Source: Anolis sagrei
Taxonomy: Eukaryota; Chordata; Lepidosauria; Squamata; Anolidae
DNA: 64,000 bases
NCBI RefSeq assembly: GCF_037176765.1
Contig: NC_090022.1
Span: forward strand, 87,431,891-87,495,890
Direction of reading: 5' to 3'
A program made the translations under genes and the position numbers. Shown here piece after piece: positions 35,901 through 44,580 of the stretch. The notes beneath the pieces were generated by a model. That model was not told where the DNA came from. It did not search any database and was given only the letters and a program-made list of their open reading frames with translations. Each line of letters opens with the position of its first letter. Positions within the stretch are counted from its first letter, which is position 1.

Positions 35901-38512
35901 ACAAAAATAAGTTTTTAGAAAAAAGAAACTAAATAATTAAATGTTAAGTCACCAAATCCGGATGGCAAACATCTAAAGATTATCAACCTCCTCAGCAGAA
36001 GATGGTAAAATACTCAGTACCCAACCACTAATAAAAGAAAGCTAAAATATTATAGGCTTATTAGCATAATGTTTATCCCTAATAACCTGAAAAAACTTTC
36101 AAACATCTAGAAGCATTAAATACATACAAGGACAAGCACTGTTCATGAAAATTCAGGATCGTTCTGTAAGGCAAGTTCAGTCTCACCAACTTTTCGCAAT
36201 TCTTTGATTGTCAACAAGCATTACATAGGAAATAATCCTGGAGAAATTATCAGCAAGAACAACAAATTGCTAATTGGTTCAGAAAAAAAGGGGGAAAATA
36301 TTCTTCACATTATTAATTTATGTTATTGTGCTGCAGAATGTAACTGGTTTAGTTATAAAAGGAGGGAGAGGACAAATCGTTGAGATCTACCAAACAGAAT
36401 ATCTAGGGTCAAAACCAATATTCCTCCAAACATAAATTCTTGATGAGTGGGCAAAGTAGATAACAAAGTGCTACAGACTTAATGTCCAGCCTGGAAACAT
36501 TTGAGTTCTCACTAGATAGATTCACTGGTCTAATTCAGAAGCAGATTTTGTTTCCTGAAGGGCTTATAGGAAATGCCAAGAAAAATTCTAGTTACCAAGA
36601 GAAACAGAGTAGAAATATTATTGTTCATCGTTGTCGCAACTCAGGATAGATTCACCTTGCTCAAGACACCACCACACACCAAGGCTGTAGGTTTTGTAGT
36701 TTATTGAGAAAAAAGCAAAAGCAAAACAGAGAAATAAAGTTGCAAAAGTTCAATAGGCAAAACAGAGTCTTAAATGCAAAAGCAAAGTTCTCAAGATCCA
36801 AAGGCAAATAACATGAAGCATAGTCCGTTAGCATTGGTTAAACAAGAGTCCATGGCAGCAAGACAAGGTCTCAAAAAATCAGGATCAAAACCAAAGTCCC
36901 AAAGAGCCAAAAGCTTTCCCCAAAAGCCAAGGTATTTCCACAGAAGTTAACAAGGTAGAAGCAACATTGCACTGACAAAGAATGCCCTTCGACCAGATCA
37001 TTAAATATGTTTTTCCAACATGAAAGCATTACGTTGACCTCTAGCTTCACGTTTGTTGGCAAGGCGTGCGTTTCTGCTAATTGCAAACGATCCTGTCTAA
37101 TCAAATCTCCACTATCTTCAAGGCCAGGATAATGAAGATAGTGAAGATACCTTCAAGTTATCTTCACTATCTTCATTATCCTGGCCCTGCTGGGCCTGGT
37201 CACCAAGAGGCCCTCAGCTCTCAGAAGGAGCCTCCATCTGCAGCTGTGAAGTTTCACTATCTTTATCTAAAGCCACACTCCTTTCTCTTGAGGAACAGAA
37301 ATGCCGTCTCTTCTTCAGAATCAACACTATCTGCCTTAATAACTGGAACATGTTCCAAAATCTGTAACCCATCATCCTCCTCGTCCTGAGGAAACTCAGG
37401 CTTAGAAAGCTCAGGCTCAGATTGAGCCACAACAATCGTAATATTTCAAATAATCTGTACTACCTGAGCAAGTATCTTCTTTCATTCATATACTTCCATA
37501 ACTCCAAATCTCTAACACATACTGTATCAATTTACATCAGATTGGCTAATTTAAATTTGAAGTTCCTAATTCATATTTTTTCCACAAAAGTACACACATG
37601 CTTTAATAAGATATTGTTTTGAAAATAAATATAACGTTATATAGAAAAATAATCCAAATAATGAAGTCATATAGTCCACATGCCTTCTGCTTGGAGACAA
37701 GTGAACGTTTATGAAATTAATTTTTCTACTTGGTACCCTCTCTACATGTACTAGGATACAATATATTATACACACCTCCCACAGCCTCATACAACGATTA
37801 CCCTCCATTCAGTGCAGGTTACTTTTTTACCCAGGCTTCAAAAAGCAAGTAATTATAAAATTGTAGAATCATAAGAGTTGAAAGGAACCACATGGGACAT
37901 CCAGTCCAACCCCCTTCCACCATGCAGGAAAAGAACAGTCATTTTTATTGAAGTGAGAGGAAGGCTGGATGGGTGCACTAGAGGCACACACTGAATTATT
38001 ATTCACTCTTGTGTAAATGTTGGTAGTATGAAAGAAAAAAACAAGAACTCTGCTGATCTGATGGCTACCCTCCACACATGGCCTGTTCTCCATGCATAGT
38101 GCCATTTTTTTTTTGTGCCGCACTTCAAAAAATCATGTTTTTGTGCAAGTTCGTTTCTTTACAAAGCAATCTCCTTGATAGTAGGTGAATAATTTAAATA
38201 GAAGACTGAAATAAATTCAAATGAGAAAATCTTGTGATAGATTCAGCTTAGTTTCACGCAAAGTTGGAAAGAACTTTAAGGCACAAAGAAGCACAAACAA
38301 CAATTTTAATTTAACGGTTCACCTTCATTTAAAATGTTAAAATCCTGAGCGAGTTTGTTGTCTCTGTGTTCCTTTCTACATTGAATACTTGTTCTCTTAC
38401 CACTGATTTCCAACTCTGCCCAGTGTGATTTTTTGCCATTGGCTGCTTCCTCTGAGGACATAATTGTGTACATCCTCCGTGGATCAGGTGGATCGTACTT
38501 CTCTTTGGGCAT
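17691..38512 (-). CDS. CNOT6: CNOT6 (CCR4a) deadenylase, complete spliced coding region, 11 coding exons
   Basis: Catalytic subunit of the CCR4-NOT complex; a Mg-dependent 3'-5' poly(A) exonuclease that shortens mRNA tails in the cytoplasm. Joined exons (38512-38401, 33501-33315, 28638-28553, 28149-28045, 27962-27894, 26440-26283, 23820-23666, 21180-21026, 19836-19606, 19040-18838, 17903-17691) total 1674 nt, 557 codons plus stop. The N-terminus is MPKEKYDPPDPRR; leucine-rich repeats span about residues 50-140 and bind the NOT1/CAF1 module; a linker carries STEQPPPRSW; the EEP nuclease domain fills about 190-557. Catalytic residues by family knowledge are visible: E240 (LQEVETEQ), D412 and N414 (CADLNSLPDSG) and H531 (PSDHFSL). 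CNOT6 rather than CNOT6L is supported by QPPPRSWIMLQEPDRTRPT, YYSFFL and SPKSRARTMSEQER. No damaging change is seen. The assignment rests on remembered human sequence. Confidence 0.96.
17904..18837 (-). other. CNOT6: CNOT6 intron 11
   Basis: GT-AG intron with no recognised repeat. Confidence 0.85.
18838..19040 (-). CDS. CNOT6: CNOT6 exon 11, nuclease domain
   Basis: 203 nt, acceptor CTATAG, donor GTGAGA. It encodes VVEYLSTGGVETNHKDFKEL through NFSCNGKNGTTNGRITHGFK to MPYTNYTFDFK. Phase 1 in, phase 0 out. Confidence 0.94.
19041..19605 (-). other. CNOT6: CNOT6 intron 10
   Basis: GT-AG intron; nothing else recognised. Confidence 0.85.
19606..19836 (-). CDS. CNOT6: CNOT6 exon 10, nuclease domain with catalytic Asp/Asn
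   Basis: 231 nt, acceptor TTTAAG, donor GTAAGC. It encodes KQLILVANAHMHWDPEYSDV, then a variable loop (SRALKTGTSGEHAAIP) that differs from human, then LVLCADLNSLPDS with the catalytic Asp and Asn. Phase 1 in, phase 1 out. Confidence 0.94.
19837..21025 (-). other. CNOT6: CNOT6 intron 9
   Basis: GT-AG intron holding one unclassified repeat at about 20520-20720. Confidence 0.85.
20520..20720 (+). repeat. Unclassified interspersed repeat
   Basis: Two related halves, GGGAGTTGTAATTCACCCAC and GGAAGTTGTAATTTACCTAC, flank CCAACAATGGATCTGGATCA. The pattern resembles a common lizard repeat but I cannot name its family. Confidence 0.45.
21026..21180 (-). CDS. CNOT6: CNOT6 exon 9, nuclease domain
   Basis: 155 nt, acceptor TTTAAG, donor GTAAGT. 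It encodes FSLVQKHTVEFNQLAMANSE through MLNRVMTKDNIGVAVLLELR and KELIEIS. Close to the human paralogue in every block; phase 2 in, phase 1 out. Confidence 0.94.
21389..21664 (-). mobile_element. tRNA-derived SINE (ACA-type), minus strand, 12-bp TSD
   Basis: The minus strand begins with the A-box region CCTGGTGGCACAGTGAGTTA and has a B box in GGTTGGCAGTTCAAATC. Flanked by CTTTGTATTAAA at 21377-21388 and 21665-21676. Lies in CNOT6 intron 8. Confidence 0.85.
21782..22285 (+). mobile_element. Composite tRNA-derived SINE with LINE-like 3' tail, 12-bp TSD
   Basis: About 500 bp. The head has CAGCAACTAGAAGATCTGTC and GGTTGCAAGTTCTAAGCCC (B-box region); the body has GGAGCAACAGCACCCCTGTG; the tail ends CTCCTTCGGGGTGAGAAGGG and TGGAATATAAATAAAG like the L2-type LINE ends nearby. 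TTATTAAAGGTG repeats at 21770-21781 and 22286-22297. Confidence 0.8.
22298..23665 (-). other. CNOT6: Remainder of CNOT6 intron 8
   Basis: AT-rich intronic sequence with no further element recognised. Confidence 0.6.
23666..23820 (-). CDS. CNOT6: CNOT6 exon 8, nuclease domain with catalytic Glu
   Basis: 155 nt, acceptor TCTCAG, donor GTAAGC. It begins with EVETEQYYSFFL; its first Glu is the metal-binding catalytic E240 of the EEP family. It continues KERGYNGFFSPKSRARTM and SEQERKHVDGCAIFFKTEK. Phase 0 in, phase 2 out. Confidence 0.95.
24290..24500. repeat. Unknown repeat, copy A
   Basis: Shares the block AGCTGCAGATAACTGGTGAA and flanking sequence over about 200 bp with copy B at 24880-25075. 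In the same minus-strand frame both read DRxHFTSYLQLCAHLIHF. Family not recognised. Confidence 0.6.
24880..25075. repeat. Unknown repeat, copy B
   Basis: Second copy, about 590 bp from copy A in the same orientation, ending where the LINE 3' end begins. It may be part of that larger element or a local duplication. Confidence 0.6.
25077..25462 (+). mobile_element. L2-like LINE 3' end
   Basis: The plus strand encodes LWNSLHSDIRLATSLLSFKK and KIKTWLWDQVF, the conserved end of CR1/L2-type reverse transcriptase frames, then a 3'UTR ending CCGCCCTGAGTCCCCCCTCG and an (AAAT)n tail. 5' truncated; in CNOT6 intron 7. Confidence 0.75.
25463..26282 (-). other. CNOT6: Remainder of CNOT6 intron 7
   Basis: No element recognised. 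Confidence 0.5.
26283..26440 (-). CDS. CNOT6: CNOT6 exon 7, start of nuclease domain
   Basis: 158 nt, acceptor TTGCAG, donor GTGAGC. It encodes ALFSVMCYNVLCDKYATRQL followed by YGYCPSWALNWEYRKKAI and ends at DIISLQ, just before catalytic Glu240. Phase 1 in, phase 0 out. Confidence 0.94.
26441..27297 (-). other. CNOT6: Part of CNOT6 intron 6
   Basis: AT-rich, including a CACACAC run near 26570. No family assigned. Confidence 0.5.
27298..27390 (+). mobile_element. CR1 LINE 3' end
   Basis: Reads TTTTCCTGCTTCTTGGCAGG, GGGTTGACTGGATTGCCCGT and CTCTCAACTCTATCATTTTA, a diverged CR1 3'UTR terminus, in CNOT6 intron 6. Confidence 0.7.
27721..27853. mobile_element. hAT-like foldback MITE beside CNOT6 exon 6
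   Basis: Starts CAGTGGTTCCCAACCTGTGG, then GATGTTTTGGCCTTCAACTT; the right half reads GGAGTTGTAGGTCAAAACAC and CTGGAGACCCACAAGTTGAC, its inverted partner. It can form a long hairpin on the CNOT6 pre-mRNA, about 40 nt past the exon 6 donor. Confidence 0.75.
27894..27962 (-). CDS. CNOT6: CNOT6 exon 6 (69-nt symmetric exon)
   Basis: 69 nt, acceptor CAATAG, donor GTAATG. It encodes STEQPPPRSWIMLQEPDRTR and PT, the linker between the LRR cap and the nuclease domain and a CNOT6-specific signature. Both ends are phase 1, so skipping would keep the frame and remove 23 residues. A foldback MITE begins about 40 nt past its donor. Confidence 0.92.
28045..28149 (-). CDS. CNOT6: CNOT6 exon 5
   Basis: 105 nt, acceptor TTACAG, donor GTAAGT. 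It encodes NPLTQDILNLYQEPDGTRRL and then LSYLLDNLAGTAKR, the LRR cap. Both ends are phase 1, so the exon is symmetric. Only 82 nt of intron separate it from exon 6. Confidence 0.92.
28150..28552 (-). other. CNOT6: CNOT6 intron 4
   Basis: Short GT-AG intron. It contains a direct duplication ACAAAATTATCACCAGGTGT (near 28284 and 28310). Confidence 0.85.
28553..28638 (-). CDS. CNOT6: CNOT6 exon 4, leucine-rich repeats
   Basis: 86 nt, acceptor AATAG, donor GTATGC. It encodes ELHLNNNLLRVLPFELGKLF and continues to QLQTLGLKG, the end of the LRR array. Phase 2 in, phase 1 out, matching both neighbours. Confidence 0.92.
29240..32600 (-). mobile_element. DIRS-like retroelement fossil, broken, interrupted by a CR1 LINE
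   Basis: The minus strand over roughly 29.7-30.0 kb resembles DIRS tyrosine recombinases, with the family-typical block KIYLKWTRGFRPSGAL. Terminal sequences are inverted: TGTTGGGTTGATCCTTCCAC near 29440 on plus and AGTGGAAGGACCAACCCAAC near 32491, as DIRS elements use inverted terminal repeats. Much of the internal reverse-transcriptase region is missing and there are many breaks, so it is an old, inactive copy. Outer limits are approximate. Lies in CNOT6 intron 3. Confidence 0.5.
30746..31625 (-). mobile_element. CR1 LINE, 5'-truncated, with 232-codon RT remnant
   Basis: An open frame at 31532-30834 encodes MKFNSDKCKILHFGRKNEMQ, KDLGVLVDNKLNTSQQCDVA, LVRPHLEYCVQFWAP and AVQQWNSLPRSVVEAPSLEA, the C-terminal third of CR1 reverse transcriptase. 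The 3'UTR has the CCTGCTTCTTGGCAGGGGGT block and ends in TCTATGAT repeats. Uninterrupted over this length, so relatively young; it sits inside the DIRS-like fossil. Confidence 0.92.
32601..33314 (-). other. CNOT6: Remainder of CNOT6 intron 3
   Basis: No further element recognised. Confidence 0.5.
33315..33501 (-). CDS. CNOT6: CNOT6 exon 3, leucine-rich repeats
   Basis: 187 nt between a TTCTAG acceptor and a GTAAGT donor, phase 1 in and phase 2 out. It encodes KVRSLSSSLWSLTHLTALHL and the following repeats through AELGNMVSLR, i.e. most of the LRR domain with the LxxLxLSxN pattern that docks the protein onto the CAF1/NOT1 module. Confidence 0.93.
33944..34070. mobile_element. PIF/Harbinger-like foldback MITE, 127 bp, TTA TSD
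   Basis: Ends GGCCCCATCCACACTGCCA and TGGCAGTGTAGATGGGGCC, inverted with one mismatch. TTA lies at 33941-33943 and 34071-34073. In CNOT6 intron 2. Confidence 0.85.
34424..34786. mobile_element. hAT-type non-autonomous element
   Basis: Starts CAGAGGTTCTCAAAATAAGG and ends AGAGAACCGGCCCTCTG (inverted). The flanking octamers GTATAAAC and CTCTAAAA agree at 5 of 8 positions, consistent with a decayed 8-bp TSD. Contains an (ACA)n run. A truncated relative starts at about 44410. Confidence 0.65.
36632..37434 (-). mobile_element. Solo LTR of an LTR retroelement, 5-bp TSD
   Basis: 803 bp bounded by TG...CA (TGTCGCAAC at the left end, GCCACAACA at the right), flanked by the exact 5-bp duplication ATCGT at 36627-36631 and 37435-37439. 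On the minus strand an AATAAA lies near the 3' end, as expected for the R/U5 part. No internal coding region is present, so it is a recombined fossil. A 5-bp TSD fits Ty3/Gypsy-like or ERV families; which one is not decided. Intron 2 of CNOT6. Confidence 0.7.
37115..37195. repeat. Inverted repeat inside the solo LTR
   Basis: GCCAGGATAATGAAGATAGT followed after a short spacer by ACTATCTTCATTATCCTGGC, a perfect long stem. Confidence 0.85.
37858..37925 (-). mobile_element. CR1 LINE 3' terminus, minus strand
   Basis: GTAGAATCATAAGAGTTGAA then GGAACCACATGGGACATCCA and GTCCAACCCCCTT, the complement of the CR1 tail. Confidence 0.75.
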
Positions 38513-38514
38513 TC
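38401..38514 (-). CDS. CNOT6: CNOT6 exon 2 (first coding exon)
   Basis: The acceptor (AACAG) is followed by GA and then the start ATG at 38512-38510. The exon encodes residues 1-37 plus one base of codon 38 (MPKEKYDPPDPRRMYTI... to LEISG) and ends at a GTAAGA donor. The related paralogue CNOT6L starts with extra residues from exon 1; here the first in-frame ATG is in this exon, as in human CNOT6. Confidence 0.93.
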
Positions 38515-40751
38515 CTGTTAAAAATAATGAAGCATAAACAATTTGTTATCAGGAGAAAATTCCTAAGGTCAGCACATCCTCTTAAACTAGGACCATCTTA
38601 ATATGCCAACCACCTTGAGAAAGCACTGTAATTTCCAGTCAAACAAAACATCAGTATGACTCACTCATACGTCGTCATCATCACCATCACCACTATGAAC
38701 ATCAACTTTATTCTACGAGCCACTGATTGCTTCTGAAAATACTAGGCTATCTGGATTTAGGGATCCTTTTTGCACTAGGCCAGGGAGCAGAAAGGTGCCG
38801 CTCACAGGACACAAGTTAGTGCCACCTCTCCAATGAAAAAATATTCAGCAGGATCCCCCATGCCTTCCTTCTAAAATTTGCCTTATTTATTCCCTTTGCA
38901 CTGTTTCAAGGAAATGCAATTAGTATTTTGAGTCTTACATAAAACACAGAAGTTCATAAACGTTTTTAACCCCCCCCCCCCCCAATAATTGTTTTGTATC
39001 ACCCCTAAGAATGAAGAGTTCTGGAGAATTCAAAACCCTATGTACTTCTACATAATTTTCTTGGCCTAAGGAGAATATTGACAACAAGGATTTTGTTTTT
39101 GTTTTTATACAGCTAAAAATGTATTGATCTGGGAAGAAATAGTATTTGTGTGTCAACTGCCTCTGTTTTGGGAGGGTAAGATCACCACCAGGGAAAGAGT
39201 TACAATTGTGTGGCAGTTTGAATGTTAGTGTGGGATCTCAGGAAACTAGGGTTCAAATGTACACTGGGCTATGGAACACCACAAAACCTTAACCATTATG
39301 GGAAAGGGTTGTGCCACAATAGTTGTGAATTGGTTAAGATTCAGCAATGGAAAGTATAGCCTTCTGGGTACACTCAATTCTGGGTGTCCTGGTTGGTAGC
39401 AAGACTGAACCTTAATGAAAATCAGTTCTGACTCTTCTTTCAATTCTGGCCTTTCCTATAACCTTCCCATTCCCTCCCCTGGGAAATAGCACCTGTATAC
39501 TGTGTGTACAGGACATAAGAGTGGATGGGGAGAAAATGTAGACATTGCTCCTCGCTGCTTTTTTTTTTTTTAAACGTGATTGCCTAATGAAGAATCTTGC
39601 AAGTTCTGAATTTTTTGCCTGCATAGTAGGCCTAATAAAGATGTAACAACAATATGGGCTTTGGATTTTATTTTATGGTAAAAACACTGTTGTCTCAGTA
39701 TGGCCGACTATATTCATATTTGGTCTGAAATTTGTTTTTCTGGAAAACACATGCTGGACAATAGCTTGCTTTAACCAGCTGGAAAATGAAGCTCCACTAG
39801 ATGTAGAGCCCTCCCTTCCTAGCTGCACTCCCTTCCCCACGTGTAGCACATTCCTACCATACTGGCTAAATGGCCTTCATTTTAATAGCTGAGGTGGCCA
39901 AACTGTAAGCTGTGTTTCTTCAGCCAGTCATATAAAACTGAGTTTACTCTCCTTGACCTTCTGAAGGTCAGAGTGATGCCTCCTTTTTTGTGCATCCAGC
40001 TAGAATACATCCAAGCACTGTAACAGACCAAACTGTTTGATGCCTCTTTCCAAATACGGAATTTTTGTTTTTTCACATTTTATTAAATTAGTCTTCTACT
40101 TGTTCTGAAAATGCATTACTTCTTCTTGGTCTCTGTTACTCAAAATTCTCCTCATTGCTTGCTCAGCAAAGCATTCATGTTCTTTTCTCCTCTAGCTAGC
40201 AATTGGCTCATTAAGTTTAGCAAGAGATCACATCACACTAAAGCTTTTCTTTCTCTTCTTGTCAAATTAAGCACTGCTCCATGAATTTTTTAAAAAAATC
40301 TTGACATGACCCTCAAAACAGACATGAACGTTTGGCACTATTTTCTTTGAACTTCAAAATAAGAAAACAAATTAAAGAAAGATCAATGGTACTGCAAATC
40401 TTGATAAATCCCTACATGATTGCCAGAATGGGAAACACCGCATTTCAGGAACAGAACTGAGTTATTGTTTTCTTAGTTCTTTCTCTTTTTCAATCCACAT
40501 CCACCCACTTTTTCTGGAACAGAATTAAAAGAAGCTCAATGTGCACAGATTTCTAAGAACCCAAGAATAATTCTTCTGGGTGCCTTTGTTTAAAAACAAG
40601 TCAGCTACTTACAAAAACCTTTACCAAAATTGGCCTTAGAGTGAGAACGTAAGACAGAATATATGTTTTACTTCTAAACTTGTAAAAAACACCCAAATTG
40701 TTGACAACCAGAGCATTATAAAACATTTTTAAAATCTACGTTTTGTATTGT

Positions 40752-40975
40752 TTCTAGAAGACAGCATGGTGTAGTGGTTTCAAGATTGGACAAGGAGCTT
40801 GGAAGACCAAAATCTGAATCCCGCTCAACCAAGGAAACCCAATGTATTGCCTTTACACTCTCAGTCTCAGAAAAAGGCAGACCCCAACTAAACAATTATC
40901 ATCAAGAAAGCCATATACAACTTGTAGGCACATAACGATACACTATAAAAGTACTGTGTCAGATTAAGGACTATT
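40752..40975 (+). mobile_element. tRNA-derived SINE (CORE/MIR-like), plus strand
   Basis: A box in GCATGGTGTAGTGGTTTCAA, B-box region ATCTGAATCCCGCTCAACC, then ACACTCTCAGTCTCAGAAAA. Same family as the minus-strand copy near 63.6 kb. Diverged, so old. Confidence 0.7.
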
Positions 40976-41894
40976 GTTTATAAACACAGAAGTACTGCAA
41001 CAACTACAGGATACTTGAGTCTCCTAAACTGTCAATATCATTATAGATTTAAATACCTTGTAGTGTAGTTCTACCTCTGTACAGAAACATTCACATTCCT
41101 TCAATTCCAAACTATAAACAGGTATCAATAATAATAACAGTAATAAAAGATACTGAATGATGAGTGCAAATAGATAGATCTGTTTATTGATTAGTCCACT
41201 GACCATATCAACAATAAAAGACAAAAACAAAAACACACAATAGACACTATTCACTATCCTAAAACTCCTGTAAAAATTGACTAAAATAAATTAAAACACA
41301 ATACAACTTGATTAAATAATAAGTTTGGGATAAAATTACAAGATAAAATCAGGAGGAGTAGAGTGACAAATGTAAAAGAGTTAGCCAGAGAATTTAGATG
41401 ACTTCATCACAATGACAAGGTGATTTTGTGAAATAAAGAGTTCTCTCAGGTGGGCAGCGTTGGCTATTTGGCTATGCAGAAGATTAAGCATAGATTATCC
41501 CCAGAAAGAAAATAAGACAGTCTGGTAATTAGGTCCCAGTTGGTTGTTCTGACCAAAAGTGGTTATAAACATTGACATCTCATCTTGGTATATATACAAC
41601 AATCAAACAAAGTATGCACAGTGTCCTCTATGGCTGGAGCTAATAGTTTTGCATTGTTTAATTAGCATTTTCATCAAGGATGTTGATGGATTTCAACCAA
41701 ACTTCAGAGGTTGGATAATTTGATACAGGAATTGGATATGGTAATAACGGGAGTACAAATGCACGCCAAAGATCCAATTGTGATAGGAAATACCAGATCT
41801 AGATGGGAGACTAAAACTCTATTGTGGATTTCAATTTGGATTAAAAAAATTATAAAACTAATGCAGGAGAATCAAGGAAAATTACCAAAAAAAC

Positions 41895-42770
41895 CTTATG
41901 GAATATGATCAAAGAACTTTCAATAATAGACATCTGGAGAGTCTCACATCCAGAAGAAAAGGACTATACTTTATTCTCTGATGGACACAACATACTCAAT
42001 AACAGATATGATTTGGATCACTAAGAATTTAGTAAATCTTATTTAAAAGGCTCAAATCCAGTCAAAGGTTATATCAGACCACTGCCCAACAATAGAAATT
42101 GCAATTCCAAGAAAACAATTTATATGGAAAATTAATGAAGGTCTGTTGAATAATCAACAAAAGTTTGATACATGTAAGAAAGAGATTAAAGAATTCTTTC
42201 AAATAAATACTCATCCAGAAACATCTCCAATAATTTTATGGGACATAATTAAAGCCTACACAAGACGAAAATTGATCCAGCTAAATTCAATACATAGAAA
42301 GAAAAGACAGCAAAAATGAATGAATTAAAAAATACAATTAATAAAAGGTTTAGCAAATGCAAAACCCCAACAAGAGCTGAAACAACTTTGCCAACAAGCC
42401 TCAATGTTAATGGTGCACTGAATGGAAAAGACTCTAAATTCTGTAAAGCAAAACTATTTTGTACATGCAAACAAACCAGGAAAATGGCTGGCAAATAAAT
42501 TTTAAAAGATGCAAAAGAAAAATATTAATATGTTGAAAATGAATGAATAAGAAATATAGGGAGAACAAAAGATGAAACAGACATTCCAAAAATACTATCC
42601 AAGGCTTTACCAAAAAAGAGAGAAATATCACAAGAACAAATACAAGAATATATTCAAAAGCAAAACCTCCCAACTATCTCTGAGGAGGAACAAAAATTGT
42701 TTGAACTAATAAGGAGGGGGCAATTATTATTGATTTCTCCCTACCAATACAGCTAGCTCACCATCAGTGT
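41895..42770 (+). mobile_element. L1-type LINE ORF2 fragment, decayed
   Basis: Plus-strand translation shows DIWRVSHPEEKDYTLFSDGH, then VISDHCPTIEIAIPRKQFIW and WDIIKAYTRRKLIQ, matching the end of the endonuclease and the linker of L1 ORF2. The reading frame is interrupted by several stops and shifts, so this is an old copy. Confidence 0.75.
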
Positions 42771-43639
42771 GGAAAACATTTGGGAGATGATTTGGGAGAG
42801 CAAGAAGATGATGATCAGTGAGAATAGAAGTAATTTTCATGGGATAGAACATATGATATAAACAATTCAGCTATTCTTGGAGTTACTGAATTGGGTCACT
42901 CTACTTATACAACCATCATCACTTGATTGTGATTGCAGACTCACAGGGCAGAAGGGAGACTCATACACTTATCTGTTGATATAGGATGAACACAATGTGC
43001 TGGACTGAGACAATTCTTTCCAAAGAAGAAACTATATAGCTTGTATGTGCAAAACTGTGCATCTAGTCTGAGTACAGGTTAACGAGACCAGGTCAAATGT
43101 AGGAAAGCAGTGCAAAACACCACAGAGTACTGGTGTTATTAGGTTCACATTTCAGACTTTAACAAGGAAGAAAAAAACCTAATTTATTATTTTTACAATA
43201 AAGCCTCTTAAAAAGAAGAATCAGCAGAAATTAACATATAGACTATATTAACTACAAGATGGTCTGACAGGTTATAATCCATTGCTTCAATGAATTGTAA
43301 GCCTGTGTTGTATAAGATTTCAACCAAGGCAACTTGGTGTTTAGCAAAATCTCACCACTCAGTAATTTTGTTTCAGATTTAACTCATCATTTTAAATACT
43401 TATTGTTAGAATATTCTACTGACATTTACAGATTAAGCAATGTGATTTGGGAAGGATATTGTGCCAACTATGAGTAATGAGATTTCTTTATGCAAAACTC
43501 TACTCTGCCTTATCTCAAGAAACCAAAGTAGCTTTAATAGAAATCAAGTCTGAGCACCTCTTTATATAGATCCTGTGCTGTTTCTTTCAATCTGTCCTTT
43601 ACCAATACAGTAGGAAGATCTTGCTTTAAAAGCAACATA

Positions 43640-44358
43640 CCATATTTTCTGGAATGTATGATGACTGGGCATAAGACGACCCTCAACTTTTCCAGTTAAA
43701 ATATAGTTTGGGATATACTCGCCGTATAAGACTACCCCTCTTCCAACGCACACCAAATAAAAAATTAAAAAACATCAGATCTGATTTCAATATGGCAATT
43801 TTCCTGTTATTGTACCTCCTTCTCTGCATCTCAGATCTCACACATGTGTGCCTGTGCCACTTCACTGCAGTCCTCAGGAGTGAGATCTGAGAGGGAGAGA
43901 AGGAGGTATGGTATTGGATGCAAGGGCAGGTCAGATGGATGAAAGAGGCATGTTTTTCTGAGCACAGAGCCACTCTTATCTCTTTTTTGCATATCCTGGT
44001 CGTCCAAGATGCATGCAGCTTGCTCTGCCCTTCACTTACAACTTCCTGGTAAGACGCCCCTCACCTCGTCATCAGAACTGCATTAAGTCACTTCTTTCAA
44101 CAAATCCTGGTGAGTGGATTTTCTTCTACCATATTTGTACAGCACCACCCTTGCTGCTTTCATACAGTCGCCGCATACGGCAGGAATGGAGCAGTTTTTG
44201 AGCTCCTCCCACCATATGCGGTGACTGCAGATTCTCCAGTCCGGCTCGGAAGATTTAACACCCGCCCTATAAGACGACATCCAGCATATAAGATGACCCC
44301 CGACTTTTGAGAAGATTTTCATGAATTAAAAAGTAGTCTTATACACTGGAAAATACAT
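43640..44358. mobile_element. Inverted-repeat DNA element, about 720 bp, non-autonomous
   Basis: The left end CATATTTTCTGGAATGTAT pairs with the right end ATACACTGGAAAATACATT. Subterminal GCATAAGACGACCCTCAACT and GTATAAGACTACCCC recur near the right end as CCTATAAGACGACATCC and ATAAGATGACCCCCGAC. No transposase recognised. Confidence 0.65.
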
Positions 44359-44408
44359 TAATTTTAGTAGATTAAATGACAGAACCGCTGCATGAGCTAT
44401 CCTTTAGT

Positions 44409-44580
44409 GCAGGAGTTCCCAAACCAAGGCCCGTGGGTTGGATGCGGCCCTCCAAGGTCATTTACCTGCCCCCCGCCCTAAAGTTTAGACTTAGGGTTGC
44501 CTTAAGTCTGAAACAACTTGAAGGCACACAACAACAATGATCCTAATTAACTTGACTATCTCATCTGTTTTTAGAACCAC
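44409..44580. mobile_element. Truncated copy of the hAT-type element at 34424
   Basis: Shares AAGGCCCGTGG, GGATGCGGCCCTCCAAGGTC, ATTTACCTG and GTCTGAAACAACTTGAAG with that element, but lacks the right half. Confidence 0.65.

Noticed and set aside
38401-38514. Assignment to CNOT6L instead of CNOT6
   Set aside because: The linker and nuclease blocks (QPPPRSWIMLQEPDRTRP, SRARTMSEQER, GIHLP) fit CNOT6, and the upstream in-frame start seen in CNOT6L is absent.
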